The position numbers were made by a program, and so were the translations under genes. Shown here one piece after another: positions 1-9,068 of a stretch of 64,000 bases of DNA. The stretch comes from PHAA01 sp963665865. GTDB taxonomy: Bacteria > Bacillota > Syntrophomonadia > Syntrophomonadales > Syntrophomonadaceae. Position 1 is the stretch's first letter. Each line of letters starts with the position of its first letter. The notes under the pieces were generated by a model. The model had not been told where the DNA came from. It ran no database searches and worked only from the letters and a program-made list of their open reading frames with translations. The stretch is taken from NCBI GenBank assembly GCA_963665865.2, contig CAXXWF010000001.1, positions 3,658,001 to 3,722,000 on the forward strand, written 5' to 3'.

Positions 1-417
1 GCGGACCCGGTCGGGTTTTGTTTCTATTATCAAAATATAAAATGGGTTATAGCGACTGATCTGGGGGTAATCACCCGTGGTGCAGCTGAGGCGCTGGCCT
101 ATGCTGACGTGGCAATTTTGGAAGCCAATCATGATCTTGAAATGTTGCAAACGGGGCCGTATCCAGCCTTTTTAAAACAACGTATTAGAAGTAAGCATGG
201 TCATTTATCCAACCATGACGCGGGACAAATCCTGGCTCACATTCCCCGGCAACGAGTTATGCAGGTGTTCCTGGCTCATTTGAGCCAACAGAATAATCAT
301 CCTCACCTGGCGGAATGGACGGTTAGTCAGGTTCTGCAGAAAAGTGGCTGTGAGGTTGGCGAGGAAATAGTTCTCCATCGCACCTATCCTGATTACACGG
401 TCAGTATGGTCAAATAA
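1..417 (+). CDS. WalJ/YycJ-like MBL-fold hydrolase, C-terminal part
   Basis: The open frame runs in from the left edge, so only the last 138 residues are visible. Visible motifs are the ATDLG strand, an ILEANHD segment and a GHLSN motif, all typical of the C-terminal half of the YycJ/WalJ branch of the metallo-beta-lactamase fold. Members of this branch are nuclease-like hydrolases, often encoded with walRK; here walRK would lie outside the window. The metal-binding HxHxDH motif is also off the edge, so catalytic competence cannot be judged. It lies 27 bases upstream of cls on the same strand. Confidence 0.7.
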   Translation, partial: ADPVGFCFYYQNIKWVIATDLGVITRGAAEALAYADVAILEANHDLEMLQTGPYPAFLKQRIRSKHGHLSNHDAGQILAHIPRQRVMQVFLAHLSQQNNHPHLAEWTVSQVLQKSGCEVGEEIVLHRTYPDYTVSMVK

Positions 418-444
418 GGAGAAGCTATCTGGCAGGAGGTTACC

Positions 445-1896
445 ATGACATTGTTCAATACTGGTTCTCAGTATATAACCTATTTATTTATATTTAATAT
501 CATCCTGGCATTAATATTGGTAGGTTTTGAACGGCGCAATCCTACGGCAACCCTGAGTTGGCTGCTCGTTATGCTTTTTCTGCCCGGATTTGGATTCGTA
601 TTATATTTGTTCCTGGGGCAGGATCTTCGCAAGAAGCGCCTGTTCTATATTAAAGAAGGTGAAGAGAGGGAGATTTATCCCCTTGTGCAACAGCAGGAAG
701 AACATTTCCATAATAACCAGTTAATATTCAATGATACCCGCATTCAAGAATACCGAGAACTGATTCACCTGCATTTGAATAACCAGGCTTTATATACGCA
801 GGATAACAGTATTCAGATATTTCAAGAAGGCAATGATTTGTTTCGGGAAATAATAGCGGCTATAGAGCGAGCGGAAAGATATATCCATATTGAGTACTAT
901 ATTATTCGCAATGATAATCTGGGGCGATCGATATTGGATGCGCTGGTTCGTAAAGCCTTGGCAGGGATAGAAGTTAAACTTTTGTATGACGGGATGGGGT
1001 GCATGTACCTGCCTCGGAAGTTTTTCGAACCGCTGCTTAAGGCTGGGGGTAAAACAGCGATCTTTTTTCCGCCCCTTTTACCTTATATGAATTTAAGAAT
1101 AAACTATCGTAATCATCGCAAGATTTGTCTGATTGACGGGCTGGATGGATTTACCGGGGGGTTTAACATTGGGGACGAGTATTTGGGTATATCCAAAGAG
1201 TTTGGCTATTGGCGGGATACCCATATTCGCATAAAGGGCAGTGCTCTGGATGAACTGGAATTGAGATTCTTGTTGGACTGGCGGTATGCATCCCATGACA
1301 ACTTTATGGCTGAAGCCAGGTATTTTCCAACCCGCATCCCCCAAGGTGATACCGGAGTTCAGATCGTATCCAGCGGTCCTGACTCCAAGTGGAGTGCTAT
1401 TAAGAACGGATATCTGAAGATGATCAGCAGTGCCCGGCGCAATATTTATCTGCAAACCCCCTATTTTGTTCCTGACGACAGTATCCTGGAAGGATTAAGA
1501 ATCGCGGCTTTATCGGGAATAGAGGTTTGCTTGATAATTCCCGGTAAACCGGATCATTATTTTGTTTACTGGGCATCGCTTTCCTACGTTGGGGAATTGC
1601 TGGAGGCGGGGGTACGCTGTTTTACATATAACCGGGGATTCATTCATAGTAAGTTAATTGTAATCGATGGGCTGGTGAGTACAGTAGGAACTGCCAATAT
1701 AGACATAAGAAGCTTTGATCTTAATTTTGAGGTAAATGCTTTCATATATGACGAAAAGGTAAGTAAGGAATTTGAAGCCGCCTTTATTAAAGACCTGGAG
1801 GACTGCACCGAAATTACTATGGAAGACTACCTGAGCAGGTCGGTGGCTGTGAGGACAAAAGAAGCCTTTTGCCGGCTGTTATCACCTCTGTTATAA
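445..1896 (+). CDS. cls: Cardiolipin synthase (phospholipase D superfamily)
   Basis: A 483-residue protein of normal length for bacterial cardiolipin synthases, which condense two phosphatidylglycerol molecules at the membrane. The N-terminus has two hydrophobic segments separated by a short turn (about residues 10-60). Two PLD catalytic HKD motifs are present: NHRKICLIDG followed by GGFNIGDEY near residue 225, and IHSKLIVIDG followed by GTANIDIRSF near residue 400. The ATG follows a strong GGAGG ribosome site. No frameshift is seen. The product could be specific for another phosphatidyl transfer, but the architecture is that of Cls. Confidence 0.93.
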   Translation: MTLFNTGSQYITYLFIFNIILALILVGFERRNPTATLSWLLVMLFLPGFGFVLYLFLGQDLRKKRLFYIKEGEEREIYPLVQQQEEHFHNNQLIFNDTRIQEYRELIHLHLNNQALYTQDNSIQIFQEGNDLFREIIAAIERAERYIHIEYYIIRNDNLGRSILDALVRKALAGIEVKLLYDGMGCMYLPRKFFEPLLKAGGKTAIFFPPLLPYMNLRINYRNHRKICLIDGLDGFTGGFNIGDEYLGISKEFGYWRDTHIRIKGSALDELELRFLLDWRYASHDNFMAEARYFPTRIPQGDTGVQIVSSGPDSKWSAIKNGYLKMISSARRNIYLQTPYFVPDDSILEGLRIAALSGIEVCLIIPGKPDHYFVYWASLSYVGELLEAGVRCFTYNRGFIHSKLIVIDGLVSTVGTANIDIRSFDLNFEVNAFIYDEKVSKEFEAAFIKDLEDCTEITMEDYLSRSVAVRTKEAFCRLLSPLL

Positions 1897-1950
1897 GAGC
1901 ATATACACAAACGCACGGATGGGCCATAGTCGCCATATATAAAGAGGCAC

Positions 1951-2514
1951 TTACCGCGGATTGAAACCGGTTAGCAATAAATTACTTAACTGACGAGCCG
2001 TTTCTTCAAAGGTCAGGTTGTTGGCCAGGACAAAGTCAGGATTCAAAACGGCCTGAATCGACGCCAGGATTACCGCCGAAACAATGCGGGGGTCAACCTC
2101 GCTTATGGGAGAGGATGCATCGCTGCTGTTGATAAAATCCAGGACGGATACGATCCGGTCCAATCGGAAGCGGTCAATCTTTTGCCAAAGGTGGGGATAG
2201 TAAACCCTTAAATCATTGAAGCTGTGAGGATTGGTCACAAACTGGCCATGCATAAACAGGTAGTTTAGCAAGCCAGATAAAATTCGGGCTGGTTCTTTTT
2301 CAGTTTGCAGAAGGTGGTCGGCTTCCAACGCCACCTCATCCATAAATGCATACAGAGTTGCTTCGATAATTGCTTCTTTGCCCGTAAAATATCTATAAAC
2401 CGTTCTTTTACTGACTCCGGCTCGGGCTGCCAGTTCATCCATATTAATATTGTGCAATCCTCGCTCCCGGGATAGATCCCGGCAGGCGGTTATAATTTTA
2501 TCTTTAATACCCAT
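1951..2514 (-). CDS. TetR-family transcriptional regulator
   Basis: A 187-residue protein with an N-terminal TetR helix-turn-helix (about residues 8-52, including MDELAARAGVSKRTVYRYF) and a C-terminal ligand-binding region with no specific signature. It is the last gene of a minus-strand operon with ABC-2 efflux genes. This arrangement resembles the E. coli cecR-ybhGFSR locus, where a TetR protein controls the exporter. It probably represses the promoter at 6609-6637, but no operator is proven. Start chosen at the ATG after GGAAGG. Confidence 0.88.
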   Translation of the reverse strand: MGIKDKIITACRDLSRERGLHNINMDELAARAGVSKRTVYRYFTGKEAIIEATLYAFMDEVALEADHLLQTEKEPARILSGLLNYLFMHGQFVTNPHSFNDLRVYYPHLWQKIDRFRLDRIVSVLDFINSSDASSPISEVDPRIVSAVILASIQAVLNPDFVLANNLTFEETARQLSNLLLTGFNPR

Positions 2515-2528
2515 ATAAACCTTCCCTA

Positions 2529-3638
2529 TTAAGCTATTTTCTTCTTAAACTTGATGACACTGATGGTCAGGAAAACCAGAGAAAACACCAGTAAGACAGT
2601 TACCTGTCCCATAAGGTACTGGTAGCCAATGCCCTTCAGAATTATGCCCCGGATGATATCCAGGTAATAAGTCAATGGGATTATCGCACTTATATAATAG
2701 ATGACACGCGGCATGGCATCACGAGGAAAGAGAAAACCCGACAGAAGTATGCTGGGTAACATCACCAGGAAGGACATTTGAAAAGCCTGCATCTGGTTCT
2801 TAGCAACATTGGAAATCATGAGCCCCAACCCCAGTGAGGCCGTAATGAAGAATAGGGTAAGCAGATATAACTGCAGGAGGCTTCCTCGGATGGGAACCCC
2901 GAAAACTAATACTCCCACCAATAAGGCTACCGTTATCTGCACATATCCCATGACTATATAAGGCACTATTTTACCGATCATTAGTTCATAAGATTTGATG
3001 GGCGTTACCATTAGTTGTTCCAGGGTGCCGCGTTCCCTTTCGCGTACTATCGCGACTGCAGTCAAAATCATCATGGTAAGGGTAACGATTATACCCAGAA
3101 TAGCAGGAACCATATAGTAAGCCGTAATCCCATCCGGATTGTACCAAGGTCGAACTCGTATATCATAGGGAGCACCGCTGAGATGCAGCTTGTTAAAGAT
3201 CACTTGCTGGGACTTGATCAGGCCGATGGAATTGGCGATAGCGATGGCCTGATTGGCGACCATATTGTCGCTGGCATCTACTATTACCTGCAGGGGAGCC
3301 GAGATACCACTTCTAACATTGTCAGCAAAATCGGGCGGAAAGATAATACCCACCTTGGCTTGACCGCTGTCAATCTTCTGGGTTACATCAGCATAGCTGC
3401 CCGCTGCATAGTTTATATTAAAATAGCCGGAAGCGGTGAAAGAACTAAGCATATCGCGGCTTTCTGCGGATAGCGACTGGTCAAAAACCACCGTCGAAAT
3501 ATGTTTTACCTCGGTTTGAATCGCATAACCGAACAATAATAACTGTACCAGCGGAATCATGAAAACCAGGGCGAGGGTCATACGATCTCTAGCCATCTGT
3601 AATACTTCTTTTTTCATCACTGCCAAGATTCTGCTCAT
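2529..3638 (-). CDS. ABC-2 type transporter permease
   Basis: A 369-residue membrane protein. One helix at about residues 22-42 is followed by a large extracytoplasmic domain (about 45-170) and then five to six further helices, the YhgE/YbhS/YadH-type ABC-2 layout. Its start overlaps the stop of the upstream ATPase gene by four bases, so the two are translationally coupled. It is the only permease in an operon that has two separate ATPase genes, so it probably homodimerises. Substrate unknown; drug or lipid export is inferred from the family. Confidence 0.88.
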   Translation of the reverse strand: MSRILAVMKKEVLQMARDRMTLALVFMIPLVQLLLFGYAIQTEVKHISTVVFDQSLSAESRDMLSSFTASGYFNINYAAGSYADVTQKIDSGQAKVGIIFPPDFADNVRSGISAPLQVIVDASDNMVANQAIAIANSIGLIKSQQVIFNKLHLSGAPYDIRVRPWYNPDGITAYYMVPAILGIIVTLTMMILTAVAIVRERERGTLEQLMVTPIKSYELMIGKIVPYIVMGYVQITVALLVGVLVFGVPIRGSLLQLYLLTLFFITASLGLGLMISNVAKNQMQAFQMSFLVMLPSILLSGFLFPRDAMPRVIYYISAIIPLTYYLDIIRGIILKGIGYQYLMGQVTVLLVFSLVFLTISVIKFKKKIA

Positions 3639-4558
3639 GCTCCCAGTGCTCCTTTCTTTCCCCTTTTTGCCAGGGTTATAAAAACATCTTCCAGAGTCGG
3701 CATTATCGGCCGGGGCGGGACGCCGGTAAAATCCTGCAGGGCAGCCAGATCTGATGGCGAGCTGAGCAGGACATGGATGAAGGCTCCGTAAATACTACAC
3801 TCACGGACATAAGGCAGAGTCTCTATGCTTTTCAGATGTTCCATGGGATGAGGCAATTCCAGTTCCACCATCTGGCCCTGGATAACACTCTTTTTCAAAT
3901 TGTCCGGGGCATCCAAGGCTAAGAGCTTTCCCTCCGACATAAAGGCAATCCGGTCACAGCGCTCCGCCTCATCCATAAAATGGGTGGTAACGATAACCGT
4001 GGTACCCTGGTTGGAGAGATTTTGAATGATGTTAAAAAATTGCCGCCGACTGGTGGGACTGACTCCGCTGGTAGGCTCATCCAGAAACACCATGGCGGGG
4101 CGGGAAATAATCGCACAACATAAAGCCAAACGCTGCTGCCAGCCTACACTGAGGTTGGCTACGAGAGCGTTCGAGTGCTCAGCAATATCAGCCAGTTTGA
4201 GCATCTCGCCGATCCGCTCGGCACGATGCTTGGAGGGGATGCTGTAAATGCCGGCATAGAAAGAAAGGTTATCCTTAACGCTCAAATCTTCATATAGACT
4301 GAATTTCTGCGACATATAACCAATCTTGCTTTTTATTTTCTCCACATCTCGCAAAAGATCATAACCCAATACGGTGGCGCTGCCTGAACTGGGCTGCAGG
4401 ATTCCGCACAACATACGAATAGCCGTGGATTTGCCTGCTCCATTGGCGCCCAGAAAACCGCAGACTTCCCCGGGATGAATATTCATGGTCAAACTATCTA
4501 CGGCCGTAAAACTGCCGAAGACCCGGGTTAATCCCTGACTCTCTATCGCATATTCCAT
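3635..4558 (-). CDS. ABC transporter ATP-binding protein
   Basis: A 307-residue nucleotide-binding subunit. The Walker A GANGAGKST lies near residue 40, the Q-loop follows MSQKFSLYEDL, the signature is LSVGWQQRLAL (a variant of LSGGQ), and the Walker B is MVFLDEPTSGVSP. A C-terminal extension of about 90 residues ends in a conserved PTLEDVFITL block typical of ABC-2 exporter ATPases. Its ATG overlaps the stop of the preceding ATPase gene as TAATG, after GGAGG. It probably corresponds to one half of the fused YbhF ATPase of E. coli. Confidence 0.9.
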   Translation of the reverse strand: MEYAIESQGLTRVFGSFTAVDSLTMNIHPGEVCGFLGANGAGKSTAIRMLCGILQPSSGSATVLGYDLLRDVEKIKSKIGYMSQKFSLYEDLSVKDNLSFYAGIYSIPSKHRAERIGEMLKLADIAEHSNALVANLSVGWQQRLALCCAIISRPAMVFLDEPTSGVSPTSRRQFFNIIQNLSNQGTTVIVTTHFMDEAERCDRIAFMSEGKLLALDAPDNLKKSVIQGQMVELELPHPMEHLKSIETLPYVRECSIYGAFIHVLLSSPSDLAALQDFTGVPPRPIMPTLEDVFITLAKRGKKGALGA

Positions 4559-5466
4559 TATATGGCCTCCTTTTCAGCTAGGAGAACAAACACGTCTTCC
4601 ATCGAGGGAGGGACTTCCTCAATGGATGTCAGGGGGATGTTCTTTTCGTGCAGGTAATTTTCCACCGCTGCTATTGCTCCGGGAATATCATCTACCACGA
4701 CCTGGTACTTGTAACCAAAAAAAGAAACATCCAATACTTTAGGCAAGTTATTCAGCATATTAGGATCCCGGGATTCAGCTCTGACTTCGAGAATGCGGTG
4801 AGTAAAGGATTTTCTCAGCCCGGCGGGAGAATCGTTGGCTTTGATTCGACCCTGGTTAATGAAGGCCACCCGGTTGCACAGCTCGGCTTCGTCCATATAG
4901 GCGGTCGAAACCATGACGGTCATACCTGCCTGATTTAAATAGTACAAAATTTTCCAGAATTCCTTGCGCGATTCTGGATCCACTCCATAAGTCGGCTCAT
5001 CTAAAATTAGAAGTTTAGGCCGGGTAATAAGGGCGCAGGTTAAGGCCAGTTTTTGTTTCATTCCTCCGGACAGATTATCAGCAAAGCGTTGTTTGAAATC
5101 ACTCAGGTTTGTTAGAGATAGGATTTCATGGGCGCGTTCCTCGACCGTATATTTATCTAGTTTGTACATAGCGGCGAAGAATGAAATATTTTCCATGATG
5201 GTCAGATCTCCATATAAACTGAAGCGCTGGGGCATATAACCCAAATTTTCTTTGGCCTGTTCCATTTCCTGGGGTGGAAATCCCATCAGGCGAACTTCCC
5301 CCGCAGTCGGGGTGATTAATCCACATATCATACGCAAGAGGGTGGTTTTGCCTGCGCCATCCGGACCTACCAGGCCAAAGATATCGCCGGCTGTCACCTG
5401 CAGATCAACCCCGTCCACCGCGAGTACTTTGCCAAATGATTTGCTTAAACCGCTGGTAATAATCAT
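4558..5466 (-). CDS. ABC transporter ATP-binding protein
   Basis: A 302-residue ATPase, paralogous to the one at 3635-4558. Walker A is GPDGAGKTT (Asp in place of the common Asn), the signature LSGGMKQKLAL is canonical, and Walker B is LLILDEPTYGVDP. The C-terminus carries the PSMEDVFVLL block. The ATG at 5466 is preferred over an in-frame one at 5490 because it sits eight bases after GGAG, which overlaps the end of the upstream gene. The two ATPases probably act as a heterodimer with the permease at 2529. Confidence 0.9.
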   Translation of the reverse strand: MIITSGLSKSFGKVLAVDGVDLQVTAGDIFGLVGPDGAGKTTLLRMICGLITPTAGEVRLMGFPPQEMEQAKENLGYMPQRFSLYGDLTIMENISFFAAMYKLDKYTVEERAHEILSLTNLSDFKQRFADNLSGGMKQKLALTCALITRPKLLILDEPTYGVDPESRKEFWKILYYLNQAGMTVMVSTAYMDEAELCNRVAFINQGRIKANDSPAGLRKSFTHRILEVRAESRDPNMLNNLPKVLDVSFFGYKYQVVVDDIPGAIAAVENYLHEKNIPLTSIEEVPPSMEDVFVLLAEKEAI

Positions 5467-5470
5467 TTCT

Positions 5471-6463
5471 TTAGCTCCGGTCAAAAACAACGTCAGCAGG
5501 CATACCCGGTTTTAATACTGAATTCTGATTATCATCCACAGTTATTTTAACGGCAAAAACTACATTGGTTCTTTCTTGCTTAGTCTGGATGGTCTTGGGG
5601 GTAAACTCTCCTTGGGAGGCTATATTGCTAACGGTTCCTATAAATTGAGTGGTATCTCCGCTTACCGTAAAATGAACTTTCTGACCGAGCTTCACCGTCG
5701 GAAGATCATCAGTAGGAATATAGACCTTTATCCACAGACGGTTTAAATCAGCGATAGTACCCAGAGATGTGCCCATAGCAACGAACTCACCTGGTTCATA
5801 ATTTCTGCTCAGGACAGTTCCGTCAAGAGGACTATTGATTTTCAAATCATCCAACATGGATTCAGTCGCTTTCAAAACCGCTTTCGTACGCTGAACCTCG
5901 GTTGCAGCTCCACTTATCTGCGACGGCCGGGTGCCCGCCTGCAGTAAACTTAGTCCGGCTTGAGCAGCTTCGAGCAGGTTTTTCTTAAGGTCGGCATTTA
6001 CCTGGGCTTGATCCACTTCTTGCTGAGAGATTGCCCCCGCCTGGAATAGCTGCTCTGCCCGCGCTAAATCCTGGTTGGCTTTATCCAAGGTGATTTGCGC
6101 CATATTTACGTTGGTAACTGCTGTTTCAATTTCTGGAGCACGCGCACCCGAAACCAAGTCATTTAGTTTGGCTTCCGCTTCTACAACTCCTAGAGCATCT
6201 CTTTCCTGCTGGGCGGCGATATCACTGCGGGTAAGCTCCGCCAAGGACTGATCCTTGTGAACGGTATCTCCCTCCTGGAAAGATAGGGTCTTTATTGTGC
6301 CCGCAGCTTTTACATTCAAATCCACCGTAGTGGCTTCAATGGTACCGGTAGCTAAAATACTAGAATTGGCAGTTGGGAAATATTTAAGATAAGCCCAATA
6401 AGAAACTCCCGCTAATAGGAGCAATAATAATACCAGCGGGGCCAATTTACTCTTTTCTTGCAA
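5471..6463 (-). CDS. HlyD-family membrane-fusion protein of the ABC exporter
   Basis: A 330-residue periplasmic-adaptor-type protein. One N-terminal membrane anchor precedes a biotinyl-lipoyl-like strand (about residue 40-80), a long coiled coil rich in Ala, Gln and Glu (about 90-200), and beta-barrel domains. It resembles YbhG/EmrA-type adaptors. It opens the minus-strand operon. The TTG at 6463 is chosen because GGGAG lies eight bases before it; a TTG at 6478 is in frame but has no ribosome site. Confidence 0.82.
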   Translation of the reverse strand: MQEKSKLAPLVLLLLLLAGVSYWAYLKYFPTANSSILATGTIEATTVDLNVKAAGTIKTLSFQEGDTVHKDQSLAELTRSDIAAQQERDALGVVEAEAKLNDLVSGARAPEIETAVTNVNMAQITLDKANQDLARAEQLFQAGAISQQEVDQAQVNADLKKNLLEAAQAGLSLLQAGTRPSQISGAATEVQRTKAVLKATESMLDDLKINSPLDGTVLSRNYEPGEFVAMGTSLGTIADLNRLWIKVYIPTDDLPTVKLGQKVHFTVSGDTTQFIGTVSNIASQGEFTPKTIQTKQERTNVVFAVKITVDDNQNSVLKPGMPADVVFDRS

Positions 6464-6608
6464 ATTAATCACTCCCAATTCTAAGGTAAATCTGTTTTAG
6501 ATCAATTAATCGGATAATACGCAGAAATTATTTATTAGGATCATTTTTCGGACGAAGTGATATACATAACAGGTAAACTGATGGCGTTGTTTCGGTATAC
6601 ATAGTGAC

Positions 6609-6637
6609 ATAATAGCACCTAATGAAAAATATGTCTA
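6609..6637 (-). promoter_or_regulatory. Sigma-A-type promoter of the efflux operon
   Basis: Reading the minus strand, TAGACA and TATTAT are separated by exactly 17 bases. Transcription would start near 6602 and give a leader of about 120 bases before the adaptor gene. Two ATACATA copies lie just downstream, about 40 bases apart, and could be part of a TetR-type operator, which is only a guess. Confidence 0.6.
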
Positions 6638-6766
6638 TACAGCTTTTTCATACACTTTTTACTTATATTTATCATGAACGTGCCTAACTTGATAGGTAGA
6701 ATTAGTTATATGATTCAACTTTCGCAGTAAACAGAGACTACCTCGGAAGAGGGGGGGCGGTTATAT

Positions 6767-6836
6767 GTCATCCTGAGCGCTAGCGAAGGATCTTTCTCCT
6801 GCGCAAGGGAAGATTGTTCACTTCGTTCAGAATGAA
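6767..6836. repeat. Palindromic intergenic repeat, GTCATCCTGA type (short copy)
   Basis: The element begins GTCATCCTGAGCGC and ends CACTTCGTTCAGAATGA, so its two ends are inverted copies. A longer relative lies at 62988-63106. The ends match a class of dispersed palindromes common in bacterial intergenic DNA. It has no coding content. Confidence 0.7.
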
Positions 6837-7142
6837 AATTCTTCCGGGCATCTTATGTCAACTGTGAAATTTTAACTTGAATTGATGGTATTTAATGTGT
6901 AACCCTGTTTTTTTAGTACAATAGCATCATTAAAACTTGTATAATTAAAACAATTATATTATCTCGACAACCTGCAGATCAACCTCAGTAACGTGTGCGA
7001 CGCGCGTGACTTTTGCCTGCTGGTGATGTATTATTACACGGAGCTTTTATATAATAGTAGAGGCTATTTGGGACACTTTTTTTACGGCGTGTCAATAGCA
7101 TTACATAGCAGATCCACAGCACACAACTTAAGGAGGTCTACA

Positions 7143-8822
7143 ATGGATCCTATTCAAAAAATCCGGGATGGTTTGAGAAATTTGCTGGTTAGTGCCTTGG
7201 AAAAATCTCGAGCAGAAGGGTTAATCACGTTTGACTGTCTGCCCGATTTTGTTATTGAGGTGCCGCGCGATGAGGGACATGGTGACTTTTCCAGTAATGT
7301 AGCCATGCTTATGGCCCGGTCAGCCCGGATGGCGCCCCGCAAGATTGCTGAGATAATAGTTAGGCAAATAGATAGAAAACTCATGCCGGAACTGCAGAAA
7401 GTTGAGATAGCCGGTGCCGGGTTTATTAATTTTTTTCTCGATCAGTCATGGCTTTATTACCTGCCCGCGTTGGTAATTGGCATGGGTGACCGTTACGGCA
7501 GCAGTCCCAAGCAGAACCTTAAGGTGCAAGTAGAGTTTGTCAGCGCCAATCCAACCGGCAATCTACATATGGGGAACGCCCGAGGGGGCGCTATAGGAGA
7601 TACCCTCGCCAATGCATTGTCATTTGCCGGTTATGATGTTGAACGAGAATTTTATATAAATGATGCTGGTAACCAGATCGAAGTATTTGCCCAATCTCTG
7701 GAAGCCAGATATCTGCAACTGATGGGGGCTAAGATTGAATTTCCGGATAATGGCTATGCTGGTCAGGATGTGGTAGATACGGTTAAGAATATTATCCGTG
7801 ACTACAAAGATGCACTGCTGGTTATGAGTTCTGAGGAGCGCCAAAAGTTTGTGGTTAATTATGCCCTCAAGGAAAAAATAGAGTATATTAAAACAACCCT
7901 GAGTAATTTTGGTATAAATTATGATGTGTGGTTTAGCGAGACATCTTTGCACGCATCAGGTCAGGTTAATGAGGTAATCGATTACCTTATGGAAAAAGGA
8001 TTTATTTATGAGGAAGATGGGGCCTTGTGGTTTAGGTCAACCCTTTTTGGTGATGAAAAGGATGAGGTGGTAATACGGGCTAATGGGCTGCCTACCTATT
8101 TTGCCACTGATATAGCTTACCACCGGGACAAATTTAGACGTGGTTTCGATCGGGTAATAAACGTTTGGGGTGCGGATCATCATGGTCATGTAGCCCGAAT
8201 GAAAGGGGCCGTTCAAGCCCTGGGTTATGATGAAGGTCGGTTGGATATACTCTTAATGCAGCTAGTAAGGCTTTATCGAGGAGGCATCGTGGTCCGCATG
8301 TCCAAACGCACTGGTACCACCGTCTCGCTGGATGAATTGATTGACGAGGTGGGCAAAGATGCGGCAAGATTCTTCTTTGTGATGCGCAGCCCAGACAGCC
8401 AGATGGATTTTGATCTGGATCTGGCCAAGGAAAAGGGTCAGGACAACCCGGTATATTATGTACAGTATGCCCATGCCCGCATCCAGAGCATTTTCCGCCA
8501 GGCCGCCGCCGCCGGGGTGGAAAGAAAAAGGGTGGAAGAGGTGGATTTTTCAGTTCTGGGGACCGAGGAAATGCAGCTCTTGAGAAAAATTGCGGACTTT
8601 CCTGAGGAAATTACCATTGTTGCCAGGACTATGGCCCCTCACAGAATTGCCCGTTATATTTTAGATTTGGCAGGGTTATTCCATAGTTTTTATAACCATC
8701 ATCGAGTTTTGAATGAAAATCAATCTTTACAGGATGCACGTCTGCTCCTTATGGAAACGACCCGTATCACGATTAAAAATGCTTTGACTATCCTGGGTGT
8801 ATCTGCACCCGATCAAATGTAG
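7143..8822 (+). CDS. argS: Arginyl-tRNA synthetase
   Basis: A 559-residue class I synthetase that charges tRNA-Arg. The N-terminal Add-1 domain is followed by a HIGH-type motif HMGNA near residue 145 and a KMSKS-type RMSKRTG near residue 385. A C-terminal DALR anticodon-binding domain ends the protein. The ATG at 7143 follows AAGGAGG and gives the family's normal N-terminus; the frame stays open upstream but the added residues look non-coding. It is followed closely by rpoE. Confidence 0.95.
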   Translation: MDPIQKIRDGLRNLLVSALEKSRAEGLITFDCLPDFVIEVPRDEGHGDFSSNVAMLMARSARMAPRKIAEIIVRQIDRKLMPELQKVEIAGAGFINFFLDQSWLYYLPALVIGMGDRYGSSPKQNLKVQVEFVSANPTGNLHMGNARGGAIGDTLANALSFAGYDVEREFYINDAGNQIEVFAQSLEARYLQLMGAKIEFPDNGYAGQDVVDTVKNIIRDYKDALLVMSSEERQKFVVNYALKEKIEYIKTTLSNFGINYDVWFSETSLHASGQVNEVIDYLMEKGFIYEEDGALWFRSTLFGDEKDEVVIRANGLPTYFATDIAYHRDKFRRGFDRVINVWGADHHGHVARMKGAVQALGYDEGRLDILLMQLVRLYRGGIVVRMSKRTGTTVSLDELIDEVGKDAARFFFVMRSPDSQMDFDLDLAKEKGQDNPVYYVQYAHARIQSIFRQAAAAGVERKRVEEVDFSVLGTEEMQLLRKIADFPEEITIVARTMAPHRIARYILDLAGLFHSFYNHHRVLNENQSLQDARLLLMETTRITIKNALTILGVSAPDQM

Positions 8823-8832
8823 GAGGGATTAT

Positions 8833-9066
8833 ATGCAACACCGGAAAAAAAGCGAAGCTGATTGGGCCATGGAAATTCTTACCCAAAGACAAGAACCGGT
8901 TTTTTATGATGAATTAACCAGAGAAATTGCTAAGCGGATGGGCAAACAATTGGATGCGGTTACCCTGACTTCCATTTATACACGTATCAATCTCGACAAC
9001 CGCCTGGTTTATCAGGGAGATGGTTTCTGGTATTTTGATGCCAGCAAGATATACCGAGAGGTCTAA
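8833..9066 (+). CDS. rpoE: RNA polymerase delta-like HARE-HTH protein
   Basis: A 77-residue protein made only of the HARE-HTH fold of the RNA polymerase delta subunit (RILQ... style helix, then NLDNRLVYQGDGFWYF). In B. subtilis delta is 173 residues, with a long acidic tail that displaces nucleic acid; here the tail is absent. Its place just upstream of pyrG, with one gene between, supports the assignment. The ATG at 8833 follows AGGAGGG. Whether this short form binds polymerase is not known from sequence. Confidence 0.78.
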   Translation: MQHRKKSEADWAMEILTQRQEPVFYDELTREIAKRMGKQLDAVTLTSIYTRINLDNRLVYQGDGFWYFDASKIYREV

Positions 9067-9068
9067 TA

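Larger units (their letters stand above)
6479..7142. other. Intergenic region between efflux operon and argS
   Basis: About 660 bases without a credible gene. It holds the minus-strand efflux promoter (6609-6637), a palindromic repeat (6767-6836), and an AT-rich stretch with a TATAAT near 7052 that may serve argS, although no good -35 box sits 17 bases before it. A GACAC/GTGTC hairpin surrounds 7074-7099. No T-box specifier or antiterminator was recognised upstream of argS. Confidence 0.5.

Noticed and set aside
6940..7140. T-box leader for argS
   Set aside because: No conserved TGGNACC-type antiterminator bulge or terminator pair was found.
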